DNA from: CAYYDH01 sp964470615
GTDB lineage: Bacteria > Patescibacteriota > Minisyncoccia > Minisyncoccales > GWA2-38-27
Assembly: GCA_964470615.1 (NCBI GenBank)
Contig: CAYYDH010000023.1
Coordinates: 1-8,376 of the forward strand
DNA length: 8,376 nucleotides
Reading direction: 5' to 3'
Shown piece by piece: positions 1 to 6,694 of the stretch. Under the pieces are notes generated by a model, which saw only the letters and a list, made by a program, of their open reading frames with translations, was not told the DNA's origin and searched no databases. The position numbers were made by a program, and so were the translations under genes. Every line of letters begins with the position of its first letter. Within the stretch, counting starts at the first letter, position 1.

Positions 1-254
1 TATTGATAATCGGCATCAGAAAGGTACGGCCGTCTTATTCCCTTTTTGGTTTTTTAACTCTATTTATGATTACCTCCACTTCCTTTCTATTGAGCAGTCC
101 GCGATATATTCTTACTATTTTCCCGATTTTTGTCATCTTGGCGTTTTTGTTCGAGAAGAAGAACGAAGTTTTTAATGCTATGGTGCTTGCCGCTTTTGTT
201 GTTTTTTATACGTTATTCTTATCGGTTTTTGCCCAAGGATATTGGGCATTTTAA
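1..254 (+). CDS. PIG-V-like membrane glycosyltransferase, C-terminal end (5' partial)
   Basis: The reading frame is already open at the left edge, so only the last 83 or so residues are seen. They contain two to three hydrophobic helices and the segment SSPRYILTIFPIFVILA. A Pro-Arg-Tyr followed by a hydrophobic FP helix is typical of the last helices of PIG-V-type mannosyltransferases, which are GT-C enzymes using a lipid-phosphate-linked sugar at the outer membrane face. The protein ends GYWAF, also reminiscent of that family. The catalytic N-terminal loop lies outside the window, so the donor cannot be judged. The next gene starts 8 nt after the stop (or overlaps it if a TTG start is used), and a protein mannosyltransferase follows, which fits an envelope glycosylation operon. 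Glycosyltransferase is likely; PIG-V specifically is moderate. Any polytopic GT-C or unrelated transporter end remains possible. Confidence 0.6.
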   Translation, partial: LIIGIRKVRPSYSLFGFLTLFMITSTSFLLSSPRYILTIFPIFVILAFLFEKKNEVFNAMVLAAFVVFYTLFLSVFAQGYWAF

Positions 255-262
255 TATATATT

Positions 263-2149
263 ATGAATTGGATATTTTACCTTCTTATCTTCCTGATAAC
301 CGGCGTTTTAAGCTGGCGAAGAATTCTGCCAGGCAGGCCGAGAATTGAAAACCTATTGCTCGGTGCGCTTTGGGGACTGCTTTTAAGTTCTTTTTTGCCG
401 TTTTTGCTATCCTTGGTTTTTAGTTTCGCTAGCGCTGTTTTCATTTCCCAGCTTGTTGCTATTTTCTTTTTTTCCTTACTTTTTGTAGTTGACAGGCGTT
501 TTTGGCTTTCTGGGGTGGATAAACTGAAAGAACAAGTTCTAAGCTGGAGTTTGAACAAAAAGATTTTTGTAATTTTCTTTCTTGTCTTAGCGATTCCTTG
601 CTTAATACTGGTTTCCAAAACTCTTTTTTTAAATAATGGCTGGTATTCAACCGGTTTTGTGACCGCTTATGGCGATGTTCCTTTCCATTTGATGTATGTA
701 TCTTCTTTCGCTTTCGGAGATAACTTTCCGTCCCAAAACCCTGACTACGCCGGGGTTCTAAGCGACTACCCATTCCTGCCATATTTTTTAAGCGCGGCTT
801 TAGTCAGTCTGGGGGCAAGCCTGATTACCGGTTTTATGGCGCCGATTTTTCTGTTAAGTCTGTTAATTTTAGCTTTGCTTATATATGTTCCCTGGCGTGT
901 TACAAACAATCCTTGGGTAGCTGTTTTGGTTCCTTTTATTTTTCTCCTTTCGGGTGGAATCGGTTTCTATTGTTTTTTCCAATCTCATGGCTTAGATATT
1001 CTGTCGTCCCAGGCTAATTTCCTCGGTTCTTATTTAGATAACGCCAGCAGTATTCCGCAATTCAATATTAACATGATGAATGTTGTTATTTCTTCTCTTT
1101 TGCCGCAAAGGGGAGTTTTATACGGGCTACCCGTCTTTCTTGGCGCTCTTCTCCTTTGGTTCAAACCAAAAAGAAGATTAATTATCGCCAGCGCTGTCTT
1201 AATCGGTCTTTTGCCCTTATTCCACGCCCATACATTCATTGCCCTAATGATTGTTTCTCCTTTTTTCTTGTTATATCTTCTCCTGGGAGGAAAATGGAAA
1301 AACTTTGATTGGCGCTCTTGGCTTTTGTTCTATGTTATTATTTTTATTGCAGTTGCTCCGCTCCTTTTATTTTTCCGTCCCGACACCAGTAATTCTTTTA
1401 TCCGTCTTACCTTTGGCTGGATGACAAAAGGGGATAACTTTATCTTGTATTGGCTCAAAAACCTAGGTGTTTTTTTACCGTTGTTGTTATTTTCTTTATT
1501 CTCAAAGACAGTACCGAGATACCTTAAGCTTTGGTACCTGCCGTTTATTTCTCTTTTTGTCATACCAAACATCATTCTTTTTTCTCCCTGGGAATTCGAC
1601 AACCACAAATTTTTTCATTTGTGGTACTTGGTGTCTTCTTTTTTGGTCGCCTATGCTATTGTTTTCTTGTTTAAGAATAGAGATATCTTGCTTAGGGTCT
1701 TAGCTGGTTCGTTGCTAATATTAATAATACTTTCCGGAGGAATTGATGTTTTGAGAGCCTGGCATTTTTCAAAGGAAGGATATCGTTTGTTCGGTCCAGA
1801 GGCTCAAAAGGTAGCAGAGTTTGTAAAGCAAAATACTCTTCCTCAATCGGTTTTTCTTTCCTCAACTAGCCCTCACTCTCCGCTTATTCTTTCCGGTCGA
1901 AAGCGCATTATGGGATTCGCTGGTTGGCTTTGGGCTCATGGAATTAACTACCAAGAAAGATTAAGCGACTCTAGCTTAATCTATGGAGGGAACGAAAAAA
2001 CATTTAGCTTGCTAGAGAGATGGAAAGTTGATTATATCTTAATTGGCGAACAAGAAAAAAATGAATTTTCTGTCAATCAAGAGTTTTTTGAAAAAAACCT
2101 TAAAAGAATCTACAATAAAGATGGCTATCAAGTCTTTATGAAAAAATAA
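263..2149 (+). CDS. Large polytopic membrane protein, putative GT-C-type glycosyltransferase (unclassified family)
   Basis: I cannot name this 628-aa protein. About a dozen hydrophobic helices are followed by a soluble C-terminal part of roughly 125 residues. After about 130 residues comes an acidic loop motif, YGDVPFH (D138, H142), placed like the catalytic D/E loop of GT-C enzymes. Other conserved-looking points are PQRG (281-284), HAHTF (321-325), FGWM (384-387) and WEFDNHK (443-449). The C-terminal part has the pattern G-R-x-x-x-x-G...W...E-R...IY-x-G-N-E, then a hydrophobic strand ending IGEQE (593-597), similar to the C-terminal part of DUF2298-like membrane proteins. All these points recur in the protein encoded at 3500-5473, so the two are paralogues. 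ATG 263 is chosen over TTG 242 because TTG overlaps the previous gene and has AAGGA only 2 nt upstream. The PMT gene follows after 1 nt. A sugar-transfer role is inferred from motif placement and context. Confidence 0.75.
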   Translation: MNWIFYLLIFLITGVLSWRRILPGRPRIENLLLGALWGLLLSSFLPFLLSLVFSFASAVFISQLVAIFFFSLLFVVDRRFWLSGVDKLKEQVLSWSLNKKIFVIFFLVLAIPCLILVSKTLFLNNGWYSTGFVTAYGDVPFHLMYVSSFAFGDNFPSQNPDYAGVLSDYPFLPYFLSAALVSLGASLITGFMAPIFLLSLLILALLIYVPWRVTNNPWVAVLVPFIFLLSGGIGFYCFFQSHGLDILSSQANFLGSYLDNASSIPQFNINMMNVVISSLLPQRGVLYGLPVFLGALLLWFKPKRRLIIASAVLIGLLPLFHAHTFIALMIVSPFFLLYLLLGGKWKNFDWRSWLLFYVIIFIAVAPLLLFFRPDTSNSFIRLTFGWMTKGDNFILYWLKNLGVFLPLLLFSLFSKTVPRYLKLWYLPFISLFVIPNIILFSPWEFDNHKFFHLWYLVSSFLVAYAIVFLFKNRDILLRVLAGSLLILIILSGGIDVLRAWHFSKEGYRLFGPEAQKVAEFVKQNTLPQSVFLSSTSPHSPLILSGRKRIMGFAGWLWAHGINYQERLSDSSLIYGGNEKTFSLLERWKVDYILIGEQEKNEFSVNQEFFEKNLKRIYNKDGYQVFMKK

Positions 2150-2150
2150 T

Positions 2151-3494
2151 ATGTTTGGTTTAAAAACTATTAAGGGTTTATTCAGAACATGGGACAATGA
2201 AATATTATTATTGGTCACCCTTCTTGTCTTAGGTCTTCTGACCCACTTCTTTTTTATTTGGTACCCCGCAGAAGTAGTTTTTGACGAAGTACACTATGGA
2301 AAATTTGTTAATGGTTATTTGCGAGGAGAAGCCTTTTTCAGCGGTCACCCCCCTCTGGGAGTCCAGCTTCTTACGTTAGGAGCCTGGTTGGGTCGGTACC
2401 GTCCTCTTTTCGCTTTTGAGGTTATCGGTGAGGCGCTAACTAATTATTCTTTTGTAGCCATAAGGTTTGTGGCTAACTTGGCTGGCGCTTTGATTCCTTT
2501 GGCAGTTTACTTTTTTATCAGGTCTTTAAAATTGTCTCCCAAGGTAGCGTTTTTAACGGGGTTATTTTTAGTCTTTGATAACGCTCTTTTGGTCCAGTCG
2601 CACTATATCTTAATTGACGCCTTTTTGATTCTCTTCGGCTTTTTAGGCTTGGCTTTTTTTATGACCGCACGAAATCATCGATATAGGTGGCCTTATTTTA
2701 TTATCGCCGGTATTTTTTTAGGACTAGGCTGCGCAGTTAAATGGACGGCATTGAGCTTTGTTCTATTCTGCGGGATAGTTGTTTCTTGCGACTTGTTAAG
2801 ACTGCTTCTGAGGAAGTCCCTTAGGGCTTCCGGGAAAGTTATAGCAAAGTCTCTGGTTGGTTTGATTATCTTGCCCCTTATAATCTACTTCGGAGTTTTT
2901 TGTGTCCACGTTAAACTATTGCCTAATCCCGGTCCAGGTGATGCCTATATGAGCGAACAATATAGAACCGGAGAGAAAAATATTGTCGCGAGATTTATTG
3001 AATTCAACAAGGTCAATTATTATTCAAACGTTAAGGGAATAACCAGCGGGCACCCTTATGCCTCTCAGTTTTACACTTGGCCCCTTATGTTAAGATCTGT
3101 TTTTTATTGGGTTAACGGCGATGCCAAGATATATCTTCTTGGAAACCCGATTATCTGGTGGTCTTCAACGATTGCCATTTTTACTGCAATAATTCTTTTT
3201 TTTAGACGGCTGCGGAAAGATAGAATAATTCGGTTGCTTTTGCTCGGCTATGCTGTAAACATTCTGCCTTTTTTAGGCATCGAGCGGGTGGTCTTTTTAT
3301 ACCACTATCTCCCAGCTCTTATTTTTGCTGTAGCAATAATGGTTTATTTGATCAATGCGAGTTCAAAAAAAGCACTTTTTGTGCTTTTGGCTTTAAGCAT
3401 TATCACTTTCTTTTATTTCGCGCCCCTAAGCTATGGTTTTAGGTTAAGTCCTAATAGCTTCGAACAAAGAATGTGGCTCAATGCCTGGAGATAG
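2151..3494 (+). CDS. Protein O-mannosyltransferase, PMT/GT39 family
   Basis: This 447-aa polytopic enzyme is expected to transfer mannose from a polyprenyl-phosphate carrier to Ser/Thr of proteins crossing the membrane. The N-terminal PMT domain shows the catalytic loop FDEVHYGKF (D45, E46) and GHPPLG (65-70), with CAVKWTA (194-200) further on. The C-terminal four-helix PMT domain is also clear: GHPYASQFYTWPL (300-312), YLLGNPIIWW (328-337), ERVVFLYHYLPAL (378-390) and APLSYG (424-429) match the family's hallmark points. There is no MIR domain between the halves, as in bacterial members, and the protein is slightly short for the family. ATG lies 1 nt after the preceding stop with no Shine-Dalgarno motif, so coupling to the upstream gene is likely. 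The 3' end converges on a minus-strand gene and carries that gene's probable terminator. The family call is firm; the exact sugar and acceptor are not shown by sequence. Confidence 0.93.
   Translation: MFGLKTIKGLFRTWDNEILLLVTLLVLGLLTHFFFIWYPAEVVFDEVHYGKFVNGYLRGEAFFSGHPPLGVQLLTLGAWLGRYRPLFAFEVIGEALTNYSFVAIRFVANLAGALIPLAVYFFIRSLKLSPKVAFLTGLFLVFDNALLVQSHYILIDAFLILFGFLGLAFFMTARNHRYRWPYFIIAGIFLGLGCAVKWTALSFVLFCGIVVSCDLLRLLLRKSLRASGKVIAKSLVGLIILPLIIYFGVFCVHVKLLPNPGPGDAYMSEQYRTGEKNIVARFIEFNKVNYYSNVKGITSGHPYASQFYTWPLMLRSVFYWVNGDAKIYLLGNPIIWWSSTIAIFTAIILFFRRLRKDRIIRLLLLGYAVNILPFLGIERVVFLYHYLPALIFAVAIMVYLINASSKKALFVLLALSIITFFYFAPLSYGFRLSPNSFEQRMWLNAWR
3365..3388 (-). terminator. Intrinsic terminator candidate for the minus-strand gene, inside the PMT gene
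   Basis: On the minus strand this reads as an 8-bp stem AAAAGCAC / GTGCTTTT around an AAAAA loop, and the T-run continues to seven T in all. This is the layout of a Rho-independent terminator with an A-tract before and a U-tract after the stem. It begins about 110 nt past the stop of the gene at 3500-5473. The stem has only three G-C pairs, so strength is uncertain. On the plus strand it encodes residues near KKALFVLL of the PMT and has only four T after the stem, so it should not end the PMT transcript efficiently. Confidence 0.55.
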
Positions 3495-3519
3495 GGATTT
3501 TATCTTCCTAAAACCCTAT
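3491..3519. terminator. Hairpin holding both convergent stop codons, possible bidirectional terminator
   Basis: ATAGGG (3491-3496) pairs with CCCTAT (3514-3519), and TTTTA (3498-3502) with TAAAA (3509-3513). One A (3497) is bulged and the loop is TCTTCC. The left arm contains the TAG stop of the PMT gene (3492-3494) and, on the opposite strand, the TAA stop of the minus-strand gene (3502-3500). Neither strand has a T-tract after the stem and only three pairs are G-C, so it may act as a pause or 3'-end-protecting structure rather than a complete terminator. Confidence 0.4.
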
Positions 3520-5473
3520 AGATCTTCGTATCACCAAGCTGGAAAACAAGCGGGTAGTTTGCATAAAAGAAGTCTTCGCTCGCTTCAAAGTTATTTCTCT
3601 CTTGGTCGCCTATTAAAACATAAACAATCTTATACTTCTCAAAAAGGTCTTTGCTCTGTTCGTTTCCTTGGTACATTATCTGGATGTCGGCTTCACGAGT
3701 CGTCCAATCCAAACCATGAGTCCATATCCACATAAAATCTCCTAATAAAACTGGCCGGCCGGCCAACGAACTCATTGGATTGACGCTCGTTGGCGCCGTT
3801 AGAACTATATCAGTCGAAAAAGTCTTTTCAACAACCCACTTGGCAACCGTTAAGCTGTCTTTATCAAAGATTGAGTATAGAGAAGGAGCAGCAAATGAAG
3901 AGTGCGACAAAACAATAATGAAACCGCTAAGAGTTAGGAAAATAGTTATTAAAAGAATAGGAACGATCTTCAACCAGAGCTTCAGCTGGTCAAAGAAAAA
4001 ACCAATCACTAGGGCAGCAGATAATAGGAAATAACCGTAAATTTTATAATTATCAAAGTCCCACCTCTGAAACTGGATGGTATTAAGCACTATCCAGAAG
4101 GCTAGGGCGCTGAAAATTAATGATAATGGGAAAATACCTCCTTGTTTATAGATTTTCTTAGCCAAGATGAGATAGACGATGGCTATAACGAAAACCGGTA
4201 TCAACAGGCCAGAATTTTGCCAGATAAAGCTTAACCATTCAGGAAAATGGCTAGTCCTCTCCGGGTTAAAGTTAATTCCGGCGAAAGAATCCATCATCCA
4301 GCCTAATCGGAACCTGATATTATTTTCTTTTTTCACAGAGAATAAAAAGAAAAGAGATGGAAGGGAAATAATAACAGAGAGAGTAATTGATTTTAAAAGA
4401 CCCAAGAACAAGTCCCTTTTTTTAAATAATAAAGCGGCTAGAAAAAAGCTGGAAATGATTATAAGAACAGCCAGAAAAGAATAGGCTTGGATTAAAGGAA
4501 GAAATCCAACAATTATTCCCAAAAGATAAAAAACCTTCTTATCAGTTTTTTGAGATAATGAATACAGAATTAACAAACAAGCCAGGACTACGGCCAAGCC
4601 AAAAATAAAGGCACGCTGGTGCATAAAACACATTGTTAGAAAGGTTGACCACAGGGTGTTTTGCTCAGGATGCGTTGCTGAAAAATACAACCCAATAGGA
4701 TAGGGGAGATGCAAAAGATAGTTTAACAAATTATTAAGGCCCTTTTTTGCAAAAACATTTTTGTCAGCAAGAACTTTAAAAAATCCAATGTTCGTGCCAA
4801 GAAAAAAAATCAAAAAGGCGCTGATCCTTGCCATCTTTCCCCTTATAATCTTTGAAATAATTGAATAAAGAAGAAATATAGACGCGGAGCCCAGTATGAT
4901 TGGTGGCAACTGAAAAGACAGGATATAGTTTTTGCTGAGAAAGAAAAAAGCAGCACTTAAGAAATTAATAATGAAATGATACGCAAGACTAGCGCCAGAA
5001 TAGATCGGGTTTTCCAGCCCGAAGGGGTGGTTATAGATAAAATAGCTGACTTGATTCATGTGGAAGGGGATATCGCCGAACCCTTCGCTAGCCACCAAGA
5101 AGCTACTGTTCTCGTAAATTAATGTTTTGGTGAATAAGTCAAGAAAAACCAAAATTATTAAAATTACAAAAATTATACCAAACCAGTCGATCTTTTTGAA
5201 AGAAGAAAGGGTTATTCTTTTCAGCTTTGGAAGCGCTAGCCATAGGTAGGCTGCAGAAATCATTCCTCCTGTGCCTAAAAAAACAGAAACAGCTGTTTCC
5301 ATGTCCTTGAAGATTAAAGCTAAGAATAAAACAGAGTAGCTCATAATAACTAATCCCAGAATGATGGATACTGCCAAGAGATCGGCAAAAGCAATGTTGT
5401 CTTTAAGGAAAAAATTGCAGATAATATAACCGAGGACAAGGCAGATAGCTAAACAGATAAGGGTTAAAAGCAT
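3500..5473 (-). CDS. Large polytopic membrane protein, paralogue of the 263-2149 product, putative GT-C-type glycosyltransferase
   Basis: This 657-aa protein has about a dozen hydrophobic helices and a soluble C-terminal part of about 130 residues. It shares the landmarks of the 263-2149 product in the same order: FGDIPFH (132-138; D134, H138), HQRAF (285-289), LPLIQAYSF (325-333), RLGWMMD (389-395), RWDFDNYK (470-477), AGRPVLLG (571-578), and IMYQGNE (599-605) followed by VLIGDQER (619-626). I do not recognise a named family. The GDxPFH loop after the first helices suggests a GT-C sugar transferase acting at the outer face, and the PMT neighbour supports that, but no activity can be assigned. 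ATG 5473 follows a TATAAT promoter by about 20 nt and has no Shine-Dalgarno motif. Its stop is 5 nt from the convergent PMT stop. It is probably a monocistronic unit. Short open frames on the opposite strand here are antisense shadows. Confidence 0.75.
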   Translation of the reverse strand: MLLTLICLAICLVLGYIICNFFLKDNIAFADLLAVSIILGLVIMSYSVLFLALIFKDMETAVSVFLGTGGMISAAYLWLALPKLKRITLSSFKKIDWFGIIFVILIILVFLDLFTKTLIYENSSFLVASEGFGDIPFHMNQVSYFIYNHPFGLENPIYSGASLAYHFIINFLSAAFFFLSKNYILSFQLPPIILGSASIFLLYSIISKIIRGKMARISAFLIFFLGTNIGFFKVLADKNVFAKKGLNNLLNYLLHLPYPIGLYFSATHPEQNTLWSTFLTMCFMHQRAFIFGLAVVLACLLILYSLSQKTDKKVFYLLGIIVGFLPLIQAYSFLAVLIIISSFFLAALLFKKRDLFLGLLKSITLSVIISLPSLFFLFSVKKENNIRFRLGWMMDSFAGINFNPERTSHFPEWLSFIWQNSGLLIPVFVIAIVYLILAKKIYKQGGIFPLSLIFSALAFWIVLNTIQFQRWDFDNYKIYGYFLLSAALVIGFFFDQLKLWLKIVPILLITIFLTLSGFIIVLSHSSFAAPSLYSIFDKDSLTVAKWVVEKTFSTDIVLTAPTSVNPMSSLAGRPVLLGDFMWIWTHGLDWTTREADIQIMYQGNEQSKDLFEKYKIVYVLIGDQERNNFEASEDFFYANYPLVFQLGDTKIYRVLGR

Positions 5474-5493
5474 GGCAATGAAATTATTTGTTT

Positions 5494-5522
5494 ATTATAG
5501 AGAATTTTATATACTTTGGAAA
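5494..5522 (-). promoter_or_regulatory. Sigma70-type promoter for the minus-strand membrane protein gene
   Basis: Read on the minus strand, TTTCCA (5522-5517) is followed after 17 nt by a perfect TATAAT (5499-5494). Transcription would start near 5487, giving a leader of only about 14 nt before ATG 5473. That leader has no Shine-Dalgarno motif. Confidence 0.6.
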
Positions 5523-5525
5523 TAA

Positions 5526-5554
5526 TTGAAAATTATAGCAAAGTTTGATAAAAT
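5526..5554 (+). promoter_or_regulatory. Sigma70-type promoter for the YbaK-tRNA-C39-tRNA-CAP unit; probably leaderless start
   Basis: TTGAAA (5526-5531), a 17-nt spacer and TAAAAT (5549-5554) give a good promoter. The usual start point six to eight nt past the -10 box falls at about 5560-5562, directly before ATG 5563. The mRNA would therefore be leaderless or carry only a few leader bases. This is the only clear promoter seen ahead of the five-gene unit, and its -35 box is 3 nt from that of the divergent promoter. Confidence 0.65.
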
Positions 5555-5562
5555 ACCTTCTA

Positions 5563-6039
5563 ATGAAAATACCAGTGAGAGTACAAAGATTTCTGGATAA
5601 AACTAAGGCCGAATACGAGCTGATAGAGCACCGGACCGTTTATACTGCCTACGACAAAGCAGCTACCCTAAAAGTACAAGAAAAAGTCGTTGGAAAAACC
5701 TTAGCTTTGAAGATTGATTCGAGTTATTGTCTGGTTTTAATACCGGCAAACAAAAACCTGGATAAAAATAAATTCAGAAAGGTTGCTAAAACTAAGAAGG
5801 TTGATTTTGTAAAAGAAGCCTGGATGAAAAAAAAACTGAAAGGAATGAAGGTTGGGGCTGTTCCACCCCTTGGAGCTCTTTTCAAAATGAATGCGTTTGT
5901 TGACGCCGGCCTACTCAGAAACCCAAAGATTATCATCGGTTCCGGAGTCTATACAGTATCGATAAAAATTACCCCGGGAGTTTTAAAAAAGATAATGCCG
6001 GACTTAGTTGTTGGAAACTTTTCCGCAGCTAAAAAATAA
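5563..6039 (+). CDS. YbaK/EbsC-type aminoacyl-tRNA deacylase (editing domain protein)
   Basis: This 158-aa soluble protein is one complete YbaK/ProXp-type editing domain. The family hydrolyses wrongly charged tRNAs in trans, classically Cys- or Ala-tRNA(Pro). Visible hallmarks are IEHRTVYTAYDKAATLK (21-37), VVGKTLALK (42-50) whose K45 matches the family's essential lysine, LVLIPANKNLD (57-67), GAVPPLG (98-104) and D114 in the VDAGLL segment. Length is normal for stand-alone members. ATG 5563 is preferred to the in-frame TTG at 5545 because TTG lies at the -10 box, upstream of the expected transcript start. Only 3 nt separate its stop from tRNA-Ile, and a tRNA-Ala gene follows in the same unit, so its neighbours fit a tRNA-related role. 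Which mischarged tRNA it clears cannot be read from the sequence. Confidence 0.9.
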   Translation: MKIPVRVQRFLDKTKAEYELIEHRTVYTAYDKAATLKVQEKVVGKTLALKIDSSYCLVLIPANKNLDKNKFRKVAKTKKVDFVKEAWMKKKLKGMKVGAVPPLGALFKMNAFVDAGLLRNPKIIIGSGVYTVSIKITPGVLKKIMPDLVVGNFSAAKK

Positions 6040-6042
6040 AAA

Positions 6043-6117
6043 GGGCGATTAGTTCAGTGGCAGAACGCTGTCCTGATAAGACAGAGGTCGAAGGTTCGAT
6101 TCCTTCATCGCCCACCA
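6043..6117 (+). tRNA. tRNA-Ile (anticodon GAT)
   Basis: A full cloverleaf can be drawn. Acceptor GGGCGAT (6043-6049) pairs perfectly with ATCGCCC (6107-6113). The D stem is GTTC/GAAC with the short loop AGTGGCA. Anticodon stem CTGTC/GACAG carries loop CTGATAA with GAT at 6075-6077. The T stem is GAAGG/CCTTC with loop TTCGATT. The discriminator is A6114 and CCA is encoded at 6115-6117. It lies 3 nt after the YbaK-type gene and 3 nt before the ATG of the C39-like gene, with no promoter or terminator of its own. Confidence 0.97.
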
Positions 6118-6120
6118 AAT

Positions 6121-6609
6121 ATGCTGAAATTAAAACCACTTCGCCAAACATCTGGTTTCTGCGGCCCGGCAGCGCTGAAAATAGTATTGGATTATTATGG
6201 TTTTAAGATATCTGAAGCTAGGTTGGCTAAGATTATAATGGCAAAAAGAAAAACAGGAACCAAGCCAAAGCAAATGACAGAAGGGCTGAAGTTTTTAGGA
6301 TATCATGGTTTTTGGAAAGAAAATGGTAAAATAAAGGACTTAGAGTATTTCATTAAACTAGGCCTGCCGATAATCGTTAATTGGTTTTCTTGTCTGGAAG
6401 GACATTATTCAGTCGTGGTCGGCCTTGAAAAAGGAAACATAGTTTTGATGGATCCGGAAATTGCCAAAGCAAGAAAGGTTCCGGTCAAAGTCTTTGAAAA
6501 AATATGGTGGGATTTTGAGCGACCGTATGCCAAGAAGTGGCATTTTAAATGGTTTCTTGTCCCTACGTTAAAGAAAAAAGCATTTAAAATTGAAGGAAAC
6601 TACTTTTAG
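6121..6609 (+). CDS. Peptidase C39-like cysteine protease, stand-alone
   Basis: This 162-aa protein has the papain-like layout of the C39/C39_2 families. QTSGFCGPAAL (9-19) supplies the oxyanion Gln9 and nucleophile Cys14, GHYSVVVG (94-101) the His95, and LMDPE (109-113) the Asp111. All catalytic positions are intact. It has no ABC-transporter part, signal peptide or membrane helix, so it should be cytoplasmic. Bacteriocin-type C39 domains cut leaders after a double glycine, but no such substrate or exporter is visible here, so the substrate is unknown. Its basic composition (many Lys) is notable. ATG 6121 is 3 nt past the CCA end of tRNA-Ile and no Shine-Dalgarno motif is present. Translation probably starts on a message released by tRNA processing. 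The fold and active site are well supported; actual protease activity is inferred. Confidence 0.85.
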   Translation: MLKLKPLRQTSGFCGPAALKIVLDYYGFKISEARLAKIIMAKRKTGTKPKQMTEGLKFLGYHGFWKENGKIKDLEYFIKLGLPIIVNWFSCLEGHYSVVVGLEKGNIVLMDPEIAKARKVPVKVFEKIWWDFERPYAKKWHFKWFLVPTLKKKAFKIEGNYF

Positions 6610-6617
6610 GTTATAAG

Positions 6618-6692
6618 GGGCCCTTAGTTCAGTGGTAGAACGCCTCATTTGCAATGAGGAGATCGCCGGTTCGAGTCCGGCAGGGTCCACCA
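6618..6692 (+). tRNA. tRNA-Ala (anticodon TGC)
   Basis: Acceptor GGGCCCT (6618-6624) pairs with AGGGTCC (6682-6688). The third pair is G6620 with T6686, the G3:U70 wobble that is the main identity element for alanyl-tRNA synthetase. The D stem is GTTC/GAAC, the anticodon stem CCTCA/TGAGG with TGC at 6650-6652, and the T stem GCCGG/CCGGC with loop TTCGAGT. The discriminator is A6689 and CCA is encoded at 6690-6692. The D arm is nearly identical to that of the neighbouring tRNA-Ile. The gene starts 8 nt after the C39-like stop and ends 2 nt before the ATG of the CAP-domain gene. Confidence 0.97.
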
Positions 6693-6694
6693 TC

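Noticed and set aside
242..262. TTG start adding seven residues to the first large membrane protein
   Set aside because: It overlaps the preceding gene, and the nearby AAGGA is only 2 nt away, too close to act as a ribosome-binding site. ATG 263 is simpler, though TTG is not excluded.
321..349. Inverted repeat AATTCT...AGAATT near the start of the first large gene
   Set aside because: It lies inside coding sequence with interrupted pairing and no T-tract; chance is sufficient.
3752..3765. Perfect 14-bp palindrome TGGCCGGCCGGCCA in AT-rich DNA
   Set aside because: It encodes the A-G-R-P of the minus-strand protein, where the paralogue also has S-G-R. GC-rich codons for these residues explain it, and there is no second copy or nearby site.
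3780..4484. Plus-strand open frames at 3780-4034 and 4179-4484
   Set aside because: They are antisense to a long, paralogue-supported membrane protein, have no promoter, and give basic low-hydrophobicity peptides typical of shadows of membrane genes.
4742..4748. In-frame A_AAA_AAG heptamer on the minus strand, possible -1 frameshift site
   Set aside because: The heptamer is common in AT-rich genes, and I see no strong downstream stem or meaningful alternative product. The zero-frame protein is full length with a paralogue.
5545..5562. TTG start for the YbaK-type gene
   Set aside because: It overlaps the -10 box and would lie upstream of the transcript start; the family N-terminus fits ATG 5563.
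6632..6694. N-terminal extension of the CAP gene to a GTG at 6632
   Set aside because: These codons are the body of tRNA-Ala; the extra 21 residues would be a translation of the tRNA. ATG 6695 gives a proper MKK plus hydrophobic helix.
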